Both the position numbers and the translations under genes were made by a program. Under the pieces are notes generated by a model. It worked only from the letters and a program-made list of their open reading frames with translations, had not been told where the DNA came from and searched no databases. A DNA stretch of 58,639 nucleotides, from assembly GCF_934668725.1 (NCBI RefSeq), contig NZ_CAKUOF010000022.1:1-58639 (forward strand), written 5' to 3'. How positions within the stretch are numbered: the first letter of the stretch is position 1; the number at the start of each line of letters is the position of its first letter. Positions 16,579 through 26,090 of the stretch are shown one piece after another. This DNA is from an uncultured Dysgonomonas sp. GTDB lineage: Bacteria; Bacteroidota; Bacteroidia; Bacteroidales; Dysgonomonadaceae.

Positions 16579-18051
16579 TTATTTAGGCATATCAGGTAAT
16601 TTCCATCCATCACGATAAGTATGTTTAATCAGCTCCTGAGCAAAAGCGGCTGCATTTACAGGCTCTGTCCATTTTTTATCGAAAGTAGGATGTCCGTCTT
16701 TTATCTGGAAACCATCTTTTATCACAGTTCTTATCGTTGCATCCGGATCTATATTGGTGAACCTCATATTCGGGCCATCCCAATCCAATACCTGATTCAG
16801 ACCTTGTAGTCTTATGGCAAGAACACCCATTACTACAATTTCATTAAAAGGCCCTGCTTCGCTAAACGGAGATGCTGTTTCTACTCTGTTGGATGGATCT
16901 TCTTTACAAGCTCTTACCCAATCCATCTCATGAGATGTTTTTACCTCTCTCAACACTTTTGGGGCTGACGGCACACGTCCCGAAAGTAAATAAGGGTCTT
17001 TTCCGTAACAACCGCATATCAGTGTATCTTTCGTTCCGTGGAAAATAACACCTCCTCCGTCATCATTCAAATCTTTATTGGCAGGCATACCTTCGGGACG
17101 CATTGGTTTTAATCCTCCATCGTACCATATTACTTCTACTTCGGGCATAGCTACCTTTGGCATATTATCTCTGGCAGGGAATACAAATTTTACCATCTGT
17201 GCATTTGGTGCACAAGCTGTTAATAGCAATGTTGAGCTTCCTTGAACTTTAGTTGGATATCCGAGTTTCAGGCCTTTAAATACAGGATGAAGAATATGGC
17301 ACGCCATATCGCCTAATGCACCTGTACCAAATTCCCACCAGCCACGCCAGTTCCAGGGTGTATATATAGAGTTGTATTCACAGAATTGTGCCGGTCCGAT
17401 AAATAAATCCCAGTTTAATGTTTTAGGTACCTTTTCTACAACATCGGGGCGGTTCAATCCCTGAGGCCATATCGGACGATCGGTAAATGCTTCTACTTTT
17501 GTTATTTCTCCTATTTCCCCGTTCCATATCCATTCGCACACCTTGCGAACTCCTTCACCCGAAGATCCCTGATTACCCATTTGAGTAGCGACTTTATATT
17601 TATCGGCCAATTTGGTCAATAAGCGCGACTCGTAAACAGTATGAGTTAATGGCTTTTCGCAATAAACATTTTTCCCCATAGTAATAGCATCGGCAGCTAT
17701 TATAGCATGCGTATGATCGGCAGTTGCCACCATTACAGCATCAGCAGATTTACCCAGTTCATCAAACATCTTTCGATAATCGTAGTATGCTTTCGCTTTA
17801 GGATAATCTTTAAAAACGTGCCCACTATATTTCCAGTCTACATCACATAAGCCAATAATGTTCTGTGTATTCATTCCTTTCAATACACCTGCTCCACGAC
17901 CACCTATACCAACACCCAATATATTGAGTTTATCGCTAGGTGCCACTGAACCAAAACTTTGCCCTAAAACTGAACTTGGAATAATAGACAGTCCAATTGC
18001 TGCTTTAGCTCCCGTTTGTAAGAATTTTCTCCTAGAAATCTCTGATGCCAT
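16579..18051 (-). CDS. Gfo/Idh/MocA family oxidoreductase with a Tat signal
   Basis: 490 residues. The N-terminus SRRKFLQTGAKAAIGLS (residues 6-22) is a textbook twin-arginine signal, so the enzyme should be folded with NAD(P) in the cytoplasm before export. The Rossmann motif GVGIGGRGAG, the CEKPLT segment and the GDMACH catalytic-type motif place it in the Gfo/Idh/MocA family, which oxidises a sugar hydroxyl, often at C3, or catalyses redox-neutral eliminations. It lies 64 bp after a second Gfo/Idh gene and before the DUF1080 gene, as expected for a 3-keto-glycoside pathway. tatA and tatC at the end of the same run would export it. Confidence 0.9.
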   Translation of the reverse strand: MASEISRRKFLQTGAKAAIGLSIIPSSVLGQSFGSVAPSDKLNILGVGIGGRGAGVLKGMNTQNIIGLCDVDWKYSGHVFKDYPKAKAYYDYRKMFDELGKSADAVMVATADHTHAIIAADAITMGKNVYCEKPLTHTVYESRLLTKLADKYKVATQMGNQGSSGEGVRKVCEWIWNGEIGEITKVEAFTDRPIWPQGLNRPDVVEKVPKTLNWDLFIGPAQFCEYNSIYTPWNWRGWWEFGTGALGDMACHILHPVFKGLKLGYPTKVQGSSTLLLTACAPNAQMVKFVFPARDNMPKVAMPEVEVIWYDGGLKPMRPEGMPANKDLNDDGGGVIFHGTKDTLICGCYGKDPYLLSGRVPSAPKVLREVKTSHEMDWVRACKEDPSNRVETASPFSEAGPFNEIVVMGVLAIRLQGLNQVLDWDGPNMRFTNIDPDATIRTVIKDGFQIKDGHPTFDKKWTEPVNAAAFAQELIKHTYRDGWKLPDMPK

Positions 18052-18115
18052 AATCTTAATTTATTAGTTAACAATTTTGTAATTTCATATATTTCTGATA
18101 CGCTAATAGTTTGTG

Positions 18116-19801
18116 TTATGCTTTCACAATTTGCTCATTATCTTTATCCCAATACATAGTACGTCCTTCCAAATAAGCTCTTGTACCCATATGAGCCGTT
18201 ATAGCTTCTTCAAACGCAGCATCTATGCCGCACGATGGTTGCAGGTTTCTGTTACGGATACATTCGAGCCACTCTCTAAGATGTAGAAAAGTAGTATCAT
18301 ACCGTTTACCTCCCATATACGAATAAAGCAACCCACGCTCGGCAAAATACAATTCAGTAGCAGATGTAATAGCATCGACCTTGCTCTGTCCGGGCACATA
18401 GGTATAAAACGGAACATCGGGTTTAATAATACCCTGCTCTATTTTTTCCTTATAACGGGTCGATCCACTGTCAATTTTCAAGGTCAACGTATTACCCACT
18501 TCCATAGATGCATCGTGCCCCATAAATACTTTGCCTCTATTGCGGTTACTGGCAAGGGTGGCACTATATAACATGGTCAGATTTTTGTCGGGAAACTCAA
18601 ATACTGTTTGCAATACATCAGGAACGGTTCTGCCATCCTTAAAGAAGTACACTCCTCCCGAAGATGCAGCCGAATGAGGAATGCCCGTCCCTAGTAATTG
18701 ATTTACGGCATCGTACTCATGGGTTAGTAAATCGCCACTAAGCCCGGTACTGTAATCCCACCAGCAACGCCAGCGAAAAAAGCGCTCAAGACTGAACTTA
18801 TCACGCTCGTCAGGCCCCATATATTTTGCCAAATTATTACCCAGCATATATTCATTGTATTCTTTTATTCTCTGAGGATCACCCTCAAACTGTTTCCAGT
18901 CTATTGTTTTCGGATTTGCCGTCGGGTCTATGTCGTATACCCATGCTCCGTTCGGATCGTTCCTGTTGGTACACACTTCAATAAGGGTAATCGGACCGAG
19001 CAGCCCTTTGTCTATTATTTCCTTTGCTTTGCGATAACTATCAACCTGTCTTCCTTGGTGTCCTAATTGGAAAACAACATTCGACTGACGAATAACATCT
19101 CTTACTGCATAAGTCTCGGGCACAGTCCAAGTTAAGGGCTTCTCGCAATAAACATGTTTTCCGGCTTTTGCTGCATCCATCGCCATCGTTCCATGCCAAT
19201 GGTCGGGAGTGGCAATTACAACAGCATCAATATCCTCGGCAGCCAACAATTCTTTATAGTTCAAGTAGCGCTTGGGTTGAGGTCCCATTTTTCCTCCAAC
19301 CACTTCTTTATATATATTGCCTCCTGCCGCAATTCCTTCTTCTGCAAAGGTGTCAAATATATCACATATTCCCGTTATTTGAACATTGAGGCTCTCTTGT
19401 GCCAAAAAGTCTTTGTAGCGAGTATCCGATGAGTTTTCTTTTGCCTCATCTTTTAATATCTGCATACGTTCGGGAGTCGCAAACCCCAAAGCTCTTAGCA
19501 ACTGCTTTCCTCTGATTCCACAGCCAATAATCCCTAAGCGAATTAACTTTCCGTCGGTCTGCATCGCAGGAACAGGTGTAGATGCATTGCTGAGGTTGAA
19601 TACATCGCTTACATCTTTCAGCGTTTTAATGCTTTTTTGTTTTTTGTAGGCACCATATGCGAGAGCACCTAGAAGAGGTACTGTTGCAAGTGTTTTAATA
19701 GCATTGCGCCTTCCCTGAGATTCTGGAAAAACGTCCTCTTTATCAGATTTATTATTCTTTTTTTCTGTATTTTCCTGTGGTGTATTATCTTCTGGTATCA
19801 T
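18116..19801 (-). CDS. Second Gfo/Idh/MocA family oxidoreductase, twin-arginine type N-terminus
   Basis: 561 residues, longer than usual because of a charged N-terminal cytoplasmic-type segment of about 28 residues. That is followed by GRRNAIKTLATVPLLGALAYG (Arg31-Arg32), a twin-arginine signal or uncleaved membrane anchor. The catalytic domain has the Rossmann motif GIIGCGIRGK, CEKPLT and GDLLTHE. It is transcribed 13 bp after the DoxX gene and 64 bp before the other oxidoreductase. Paired Gfo/Idh enzymes in such clusters may divide oxidation and reduction steps, or act on different linkages. Which does which cannot be read from sequence. Confidence 0.88.
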   Translation of the reverse strand: MIPEDNTPQENTEKKNNKSDKEDVFPESQGRRNAIKTLATVPLLGALAYGAYKKQKSIKTLKDVSDVFNLSNASTPVPAMQTDGKLIRLGIIGCGIRGKQLLRALGFATPERMQILKDEAKENSSDTRYKDFLAQESLNVQITGICDIFDTFAEEGIAAGGNIYKEVVGGKMGPQPKRYLNYKELLAAEDIDAVVIATPDHWHGTMAMDAAKAGKHVYCEKPLTWTVPETYAVRDVIRQSNVVFQLGHQGRQVDSYRKAKEIIDKGLLGPITLIEVCTNRNDPNGAWVYDIDPTANPKTIDWKQFEGDPQRIKEYNEYMLGNNLAKYMGPDERDKFSLERFFRWRCWWDYSTGLSGDLLTHEYDAVNQLLGTGIPHSAASSGGVYFFKDGRTVPDVLQTVFEFPDKNLTMLYSATLASNRNRGKVFMGHDASMEVGNTLTLKIDSGSTRYKEKIEQGIIKPDVPFYTYVPGQSKVDAITSATELYFAERGLLYSYMGGKRYDTTFLHLREWLECIRNRNLQPSCGIDAAFEEAITAHMGTRAYLEGRTMYWDKDNEQIVKA

Positions 19802-19814
19802 CGTGTTATTCAGC

Positions 19815-20300
19815 TTATTTCTTAAATAATGTATTGATATATCTATCGAATCCTATAATCTGAGAAGTAGGAAAATAGATCAAAACCATTAGGGCTCCTA
19901 TCTCAATAAGGTTTTTGTCGACCCATAAATAGCTCCCTTCGGTTGGCATCATATATTCGGCTCCGATAAAAGGAGCATGCGATAAGTAATACATTGCCAG
20001 AAAGATAACGCCTCCTATAGATGCATAACGTGACAAGCATCCCAATATAAGACCTAAACCTACAAGTATCAGCCCATAGATATTTATATTATTGACAACC
20101 GACAGTAGCGCCTGATTACTTGCTATACTATGAAAAAATGAGGAGAGAAAGCCCTGCGAGTCCATTAAATAAGGGGATGCACTCCATCCCGGGCTAATCA
20201 ACTTTACAACTCCTTCATAGAGGAAATGCCATCCAATTAACAGTCTTAACAAGACCAACCAAAATGTCTGAGAACGGGTATAAATAATTTGTCTATTCAT
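19815..20300 (-). CDS. DoxX-family membrane protein
   Basis: 161 residues with four hydrophobic helices (about residues 12-28, 72-90, 93-108, 133-148) and the DoxX-like opening LVLLRLLIGWHFLYEGVVK. DoxX proteins include the small subunit of an archaeal thiosulfate:quinone oxidoreductase, but most bacterial members are uncharacterised. As first gene of the keto-sugar run, 13 bp before a Gfo/Idh oxidoreductase, it may pass electrons from that enzyme to the quinone pool. That role is inference from position only. Confidence 0.8.
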   Translation of the reverse strand: MNRQIIYTRSQTFWLVLLRLLIGWHFLYEGVVKLISPGWSASPYLMDSQGFLSSFFHSIASNQALLSVVNNINIYGLILVGLGLILGCLSRYASIGGVIFLAMYYLSHAPFIGAEYMMPTEGSYLWVDKNLIEIGALMVLIYFPTSQIIGFDRYINTLFKK

Positions 20301-20810
20301 AGATATTTAAATTCAGCAGGATTTAAATGGAAAGTTTAGTCCTACTCAAGATTAAGCATAATTTTTATTTAGTAAAGTTATTTGTGTTTAAGTCATTCTT
20401 ATTTAAGGCTAAAATTCAGCACTAAAAACTACTAGACTGATTAAACATGTCAATAAAGCTATAGCTTTTTAAATAAAAAAACACCCTTCCGAATGTTAAT
20501 AATTCACAATGCAGACTAAGACTAATCACTGTGAAAATCTACAATAAGACAAATACGTTAAAGTATGATGTATTGTATTTTGACCAATAAGTATATTTTA
20601 AGGACATTTCCGAAAAACAATCACAGACAATGCTAAGTATAGTTGTCAATATTTAGCATTTTTGAAAAATACAAATTACAAGGAACAAAACTCTATTAAT
20701 CATATGCTATTAATGAAAACTTACTCAAAAGAGATTTACATTCACATGAGAGTTGATTATATTCGGGAACAAAATAAAGCTTTTTGGACATGACAAGTGT
20801 AATACAATAT
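20301..20810. other. Intergenic region upstream of the DoxX operon
   Basis: About 510 bp with no credible gene. It should contain the keto-sugar operon promoter, but I find no full TAnnTTTG pair. The best minus-strand match is TAACTTTA near 20380. There is a 14-bp perfect palindrome, AAAGCTATAGCTTT, at 20455-20468, and a TGCTAA...TTAGCA inverted repeat near 20632-20659. Confidence 0.5.
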
Positions 20811-20851
20811 AAAAAAGGCACAATTCTATCAAAATTGACAGAATTGTGCCT
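20811..20851 (-). terminator. Rho-independent terminator of the sigma/FecR/TonB operon
   Basis: A perfect 12-bp stem pairs 20816-20827 with 20840-20851 around a 12-nt loop. On the minus strand it is followed at once by a run of six T. It lies 22 bp after the stop of the last gene of the operon. Confidence 0.88.
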
Positions 20852-20873
20852 GCTGACAAGCTATTGAATCGGG

Positions 20874-21683
20874 TTAATAATATGTTTCCGTGAGCCCTTT
20901 AAATGTTATCTTAATCTGTGAGCCTGAACCATAATCCGATTGAATGATTTGAGCAACAACCCTATCGTTATCGGCCATGATATCTAATTTACCGCTGATC
21001 GGGTATAAGTTCGAGAAAGATGACAACATATATATATAAGATACCGGTTCTACTATCTCATAATGAATATTCGCAGAATTGAGTTTTAGATTCCCTTTTC
21101 CGCTTTCCACTTTAAAATCATAGAGATTAGGTGATTTATCATAGGACTTAGAGCCTTTTACCTTCAATTCGGCATTACTCATATCATCATCCCAAAAGCT
21201 GTAACCTGAAAGTATGTTATAATATTTGAGGTTTGCTGCTATGATCTTCCAATCTTTATCTCCGGAACTTTCTACACGGAAGTTTTCGTCTTCAAAAACA
21301 ATCACTCCTTTCTCCCATGCATTCGTTATCACTTTTGCAGTCCATACCGCACCAGATTCATTGATCGATTTTTGATTATGAGTAAAAGTTATCTCACGAG
21401 TATTATCATCCAAAGTCCATGTTTTATCTGTTTTGGTAATCGTATAACGCGATAAGAAATAGTTCTTAATTCCTTCCTTCTCATCATCCGGAGCTTGTGC
21501 ATAATAATCAACCTTTGTCATCAAGTCTAATAGGCATATCGACTGAGAAAGGCGACTCTCGGTATCATCATAGGCAATTTTCCCTTGTAATGTTTTAGGA
21601 TACCCGCTCTGTCCCTCTTCCACTTCACAAGCTGAAAATAAAGTAACAAATAATAATGTCAGTATATAAATTATTTTTTTCAT
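20874..21683 (-). CDS. Lipoprotein of unknown function, last gene of the Fec-like operon
   Basis: The best start is the ATG at 21683, giving MKKIIYILTLLFVTLFSAC with a lipobox (Cys19). The longer frame to 21746 adds 21 residues of non-signal sequence. The mature part of about 250 residues is soluble and probably beta-rich, with repeated short strands such as WTLDDNTREITFTHNQ and NLKLNSANIHYEIVEP. I do not recognise the family. It follows the beta-barrel gene by 78 bp and is closed by a strong terminator, so it is probably an envelope accessory of the TonB system. Confidence 0.75.
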   Translation of the reverse strand: MKKIIYILTLLFVTLFSACEVEEGQSGYPKTLQGKIAYDDTESRLSQSICLLDLMTKVDYYAQAPDDEKEGIKNYFLSRYTITKTDKTWTLDDNTREITFTHNQKSINESGAVWTAKVITNAWEKGVIVFEDENFRVESSGDKDWKIIAANLKYYNILSGYSFWDDDMSNAELKVKGSKSYDKSPNLYDFKVESGKGNLKLNSANIHYEIVEPVSYIYMLSSFSNLYPISGKLDIMADNDRVVAQIIQSDYGSGSQIKITFKGLTETYY

Positions 21684-21761
21684 GTTTGTCTTGAATTTAT
21701 TAATTGAAAATATTGAATGATCTATTAGCATGTTTATAAGTCTCATAAATTGGTTACATTA

Positions 21762-22445
21762 TCAGAATCTATAACCTACGCCTCCTACAAAATTACCCGT
21801 ACGACCTCCCAAATTGACTTCACCAAAGACAAATATTTTTTTGCCAAACGAAAATCCTATCGGAGTCAACATAAACTCGTTATCGAATGTAGTATTGTTA
21901 CTCTTTGCCGAGTTTCTTTTCGAATCCATTTTATAACGTGTTATGTCCCAATAAAAACTCCATCCAATACCCGAGTAAAGACGAAACTTCTCTTTCGCAA
22001 GCCACGAATATCTGATCATAGGTGTAAAAGCAACATTATGCCCTTTCAGGTAACCGGCTTTTGAGTCATCAATACGATTATAGAAATCGGTATTATATCC
22101 ACTATAGGACAATGCCCCTCCAAACGAGAAACGAAGGTCGGACATGTTATAGAAATAATTAAGACCAAATACGCCTGTTGTTTTTGTTGCACCGCTATAA
22201 GTGGCTGCACCAAAATAGTCGTTGCCGTAATACCCCCCATAGCTTGGATAATAGCCGTAGCCGTAGCCATAACCGTAGCCGTAGCCAGACATGTAATAAA
22301 AACGGTCGTAATAACTTTCGTCATTTACAGAACCATACGACAATCGAAGTTCGTGCTTATTCTCTTTGAAAAACTCTTTTTTCTGGGCAAAAATAGCCGA
22401 ACTAAAAGCACATAGCAGTAGCGTGAACAGATAAATTCTCTTCAT
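21762..22445 (-). CDS. Outer-membrane beta-barrel protein with a Gly-Tyr tract
   Basis: 227 residues. A signal peptide (cleavage near AIFAQ) precedes a barrel of alternating amphipathic strands and a terminal aromatic residue (GGVGYRF), the usual signal for outer-membrane insertion. Residues about 52-75 are a GYGYGYGYGY-type tract encoded by near-identical hexanucleotide repeats (22252-22287). It resembles small porin-like or OmpW/OmpA-barrel proteins of Bacteroidetes without a known ligand. It lies 58 bp after the DUF4249 gene in the sigma/FecR operon. Confidence 0.8.
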   Translation of the reverse strand: MKRIYLFTLLLCAFSSAIFAQKKEFFKENKHELRLSYGSVNDESYYDRFYYMSGYGYGYGYGYGYYPSYGGYYGNDYFGAATYSGATKTTGVFGLNYFYNMSDLRFSFGGALSYSGYNTDFYNRIDDSKAGYLKGHNVAFTPMIRYSWLAKEKFRLYSGIGWSFYWDITRYKMDSKRNSAKSNNTTFDNEFMLTPIGFSFGKKIFVFGEVNLGGRTGNFVGGVGYRF

Positions 22446-22503
22446 ATCAAATTGTTTTAATTAATAAAATTTTAGTTGTTTATCGTATTTTAACGCGCGT
22501 TTT

Positions 22504-23487
22504 TTAGAAATTTTTGTATTCGAAAACCTTGATTTCATTACATGCACCGAGTATACCTAATCCTCCATGAATATTGGTATGCACAACAATTGGCTCAGAC
22601 ACTTTATCCGAAGATACTTGCTGGCTACGCTGTAATGATGAGTAGTATTTATATAAATCTTCACTTATTGATTGCAATCTTACTGTCAGATGCCGTTTCA
22701 TGGTAACGGAGTCTTCTGGAAAATACCAATAATAGGCTGAATTTTCGACATAAAACGATAGAGTATATTCTTTACCTGCAAATGTCGCATTACGAAATAC
22801 CGAGAAATTATTATAGACAGAAGATGCTAATCCGGTATTTGAATTAATGGGGCTTCCTTTATATCCGTCTGTTAATACAGGGTCATTTGAATAATACGAT
22901 GAATAAGTAAAATGCTCACGAATAGTATCACCCTTTAAATAAAAAAAACTGTTATTTACCAACAAACGGTAATAATTGTCTCTTGCCGGAATATCTTTTA
23001 TCGTCAATTTAAACATCGTATAATTTACCAGTCTGCCATATTCAATACGATTGAAACTTGCGGTATCAACCGAAACGACTTGTGGAGCCGGCGGTAAAAT
23101 AGCCATTGACTCGAGCACTTTCCCCTTATAATATGACTTTAAATTTAATTTATCCCCCTCTTTCAATCTCGCCAATAAAATATAAGCAGTATCAGCATCA
23201 CTATATTTTAGATAAGATGTATTCCCATTTAAGCTTAGGTTAAACTCAGCATCATTGATTATATCATACCCCCATTTATCATTTATCCCGGAGTTTAATG
23301 TATCCCTGTTATATATAGGACGACTTTTACTCATATAAAAATAACTTGTATCGCTATTGGCATACAATAGTCCGTTTAAAACCACATGTGGAGTTATAGA
23401 AACACCTCCTATATCGACTACTTTCTCGAAGTCGCACGATGAGAACAAAATAGTGGTAAGTGACAATATGACAAATAGTTTTCTCAT
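22504..23487 (-). CDS. DUF4249 family lipoprotein
   Basis: 327 residues. The signal ends in a lipobox (FSSC, Cys18). The body has the DUF4249 layout: CDFEKVVDI, PHVVLNGLLYANSDTSYFYMSKSR, a middle beta-sandwich region and the late GGLGILGACNEIKVFEY. This family almost always follows a TonB-dependent receptor with an STN domain in Bacteroidetes. Here the gap is 3 bp. The pair probably works as an outer-membrane receptor and surface lipoprotein for an unknown nutrient. Confidence 0.85.
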   Translation of the reverse strand: MRKLFVILSLTTILFSSCDFEKVVDIGGVSITPHVVLNGLLYANSDTSYFYMSKSRPIYNRDTLNSGINDKWGYDIINDAEFNLSLNGNTSYLKYSDADTAYILLARLKEGDKLNLKSYYKGKVLESMAILPPAPQVVSVDTASFNRIEYGRLVNYTMFKLTIKDIPARDNYYRLLVNNSFFYLKGDTIREHFTYSSYYSNDPVLTDGYKGSPINSNTGLASSVYNNFSVFRNATFAGKEYTLSFYVENSAYYWYFPEDSVTMKRHLTVRLQSISEDLYKYYSSLQRSQQVSSDKVSEPIVVHTNIHGGLGILGACNEIKVFEYKNF

Positions 23488-23490
23488 TTC

Positions 23491-26082
23491 TTATTTGAAT
23501 TTATATGTAAATGATACAGAAGGAACTACTCCAAGTAATGAACTCTCTATTATCACTCTATCATTATATCCGTAACCACCTACACGAGCCATGTAGGGAT
23601 TTAATCTGCCATACACATTATATACACCCAGAGCCCAGATTTTCCGTGGCGACCGGTAATATTTCAGCTCTAAATCCAGATGGTGGGTATCCGACATTTT
23701 ATAATTATTACGACCACTAATATATTTTACGGAAGGATAGCCATAGTAATTCTGGTATGGATCATCTCCGGCATTAGGTAAGGGCTGATATTCTTCAAGA
23801 GGCAAAGTACTTCTACTACCGGTTGCATACACCCATGAAGCTAGAAGAGCTATTTTTTTACTACACTGGAATGTACCTGTTATATTAAAATTATGCCTGC
23901 TATCGTATTTTGCAGGAAAAAGTCGTCCTTTATTTATTGTCTTGAAACGGCGTTCGTTCCACGACAATGTATATCCCAGCCATCCAGTAAAACGCCCTTG
24001 TGTTTTTTGGGCAAATAGTTCCATTCCATAAGACCATCCCTTACCCGATTCAACATATTCTACCCACGAAGTAAACGCATCTTTCCATGCCACGCCATCT
24101 TTATATTCAAGCACATTATTCATCCTCTTATAAAACCCTTCAACCGAAAAATTATATCCACTTTTTGTATCGACAAACAAACCTCCTGTAAATTGATGGG
24201 AAGACATGGGTCTGAACTTCTCGGTTATCGGCACCCATAGATCGGTAGGCTGACTTATTGTATTAGATGATAACAAGTTTACAAATTGATTCATTTTAGT
24301 ATAAGAGGCCTTAACGGCAACTTTAGGAGACAACTCATACCCTAAAGATACGCGCGGTTGCAATGCCAAATATGTCTTACTTTGGACGTTAAAGACCGAA
24401 AAATGAAGCCCAAGATTGCTTCTTAATTTCTTTGTAATAAAGAATTCATCTTCAGCATATAGTGACAATTCCTGACCTCTTATCTTGTCATATAAATAAT
24501 AATTTAGCTTCCACTCCTGATTGTCATTGCCCATTTCTCTTACTTGATAACCATGCATCTCCGGACTGAACTGATGCAATATTACACCTCCTCCAAAACG
24601 GAAATAGTGATTATTATCGGGCTGATATTCAAAATCGGAACTGAGCTGCCAATCTTTAATTCCTGATCTTTGAAATCCTGCATAGTTTTGTCGATGCTCC
24701 TCATATTTATCATCGACGAATGACCTGAAGTTAAATTTATATTTATTGTATGCTAAAGTGTTATTCATGAATAATTTATTATTAATCACATAATTCCATC
24801 TCAGAGACATTATATCATTACCCCATCCATAGCTGTAGTTGGTCTTATTATAAGACTTTACATCATCCCCTTCATAGCTGGTCATATCACTTTTTGTATC
24901 TAATTTGTCACGACCGCTATAATAGCTCAGATAAAGCCGGCTCCGATCCGAGAACTTATGATTTATCTTGGCATTCATATCGTAGATATAAACCAAACCA
25001 TTGGGAAAAAGAGAAGTATAGGTTATTCGTTGAATAGCATCAATATAAGAACGTCGTGCCGAGAAACTATAAGATGTTTTACCTTTTACAATAGGCCCCT
25101 CTATATTCATTCTGGCAGCAAATAAGCTGACAGTAAAATCTCCATGAAATTTTTGCATATCTCCATCTTTAAAACGAATATCAACAACAGATGAAAGACG
25201 TCCACTAAAACGGGCGGGAAAACTTCCTTTATGCAAGGATACTTTCTTTACTGCATCACCATTAAAAACAGAAAATATCCCCCACATGTGCCCTGTGTTA
25301 TAGACCGGAACTCCATCAATCAGAATCAGGTTTTGATCGGGGCTTCCTCCCCGTACATACATTCCTGCCGAACCTTCTACTCCTGCTCTAATTCCCGGTA
25401 TAGTCTGGAAGGATTTCAGTATATCATTTTCACTAAAAGCAGCAGGTATCGGTTTAGTTTCTGAACCTGACAACTCGATAGAACCACTTGAAGGAGAAAA
25501 TGATTTTGTATTATACACTGTCACATCCTGCAATATGGCACTAGATTCCTTCAAGCGAAAATTAACAATTGTATCATTCTGCACATAAAAACTTTTCGAA
25601 AGAGGTTTAAATCCGATGTAAGATGCTTGTAAATTAACACTATCCGGCATAACCTGAATTGAATAATAGCCATAAGAGTTAGTGAAGTTACCGGCACCCG
25701 ATCTTCTATCACTGATTGCTGCCCCTAGCAAGGTCTCCATTGAGTTCTGATCTGTTACATACCCTGATATGGTAATTTTCTTCGCCTTGTTCAGAATAAT
25801 ATGGCTACCCTCTATTTGCCAACTGATACCGGTTCCACCAAAAATTTGCTTCAATGTTCCATCAATGGGCATTTGATATATAGATATGTCTTTTCGCTGT
25901 TCCATATTCAGGTTTTCATTAAACACAAACGTGTAGTTACATTTTGTTTCCACCGTTCTGACTATCTCTTTGAGGGTATTATTTTTCATCTCCAGAGTTA
26001 TAGAGGTTGTTTGAGCATATCCTGTAAATACGAATAAACAAATAAATAAAAACAAAAGGGGTATCCTAACAGATATGTACAT
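23491..26082 (-). CDS. TonB-dependent receptor with STN and carboxypeptidase-like domains
   Basis: 863 residues. Order: signal peptide (to about residue 23), STN domain (about 24-95, ITLEMKNNTLKEIVRTVE), carboxypeptidase-regulatory-like Ig domain (about 105-185, ISGYVTDQNSMETLLGA), plug domain with MYVRGGSPDQNLILIDGVPVYN, then a beta-barrel ending in VSFTYKFK. STN domains signal to FecR-type anti-sigma factors, which fits the FecR gene 8 bp upstream and the ECF sigma gene before it. The ligand (iron chelate, peptide or glycan) is not evident. The absence of SusD and glycosidase genes argues against a PUL. Confidence 0.92.
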   Translation of the reverse strand: MYISVRIPLLFLFICLFVFTGYAQTTSITLEMKNNTLKEIVRTVETKCNYTFVFNENLNMEQRKDISIYQMPIDGTLKQIFGGTGISWQIEGSHIILNKAKKITISGYVTDQNSMETLLGAAISDRRSGAGNFTNSYGYYSIQVMPDSVNLQASYIGFKPLSKSFYVQNDTIVNFRLKESSAILQDVTVYNTKSFSPSSGSIELSGSETKPIPAAFSENDILKSFQTIPGIRAGVEGSAGMYVRGGSPDQNLILIDGVPVYNTGHMWGIFSVFNGDAVKKVSLHKGSFPARFSGRLSSVVDIRFKDGDMQKFHGDFTVSLFAARMNIEGPIVKGKTSYSFSARRSYIDAIQRITYTSLFPNGLVYIYDMNAKINHKFSDRSRLYLSYYSGRDKLDTKSDMTSYEGDDVKSYNKTNYSYGWGNDIMSLRWNYVINNKLFMNNTLAYNKYKFNFRSFVDDKYEEHRQNYAGFQRSGIKDWQLSSDFEYQPDNNHYFRFGGGVILHQFSPEMHGYQVREMGNDNQEWKLNYYLYDKIRGQELSLYAEDEFFITKKLRSNLGLHFSVFNVQSKTYLALQPRVSLGYELSPKVAVKASYTKMNQFVNLLSSNTISQPTDLWVPITEKFRPMSSHQFTGGLFVDTKSGYNFSVEGFYKRMNNVLEYKDGVAWKDAFTSWVEYVESGKGWSYGMELFAQKTQGRFTGWLGYTLSWNERRFKTINKGRLFPAKYDSRHNFNITGTFQCSKKIALLASWVYATGSRSTLPLEEYQPLPNAGDDPYQNYYGYPSVKYISGRNNYKMSDTHHLDLELKYYRSPRKIWALGVYNVYGRLNPYMARVGGYGYNDRVIIESSLLGVVPSVSFTYKFK

Positions 26083-26090
26083 GCAAACTC

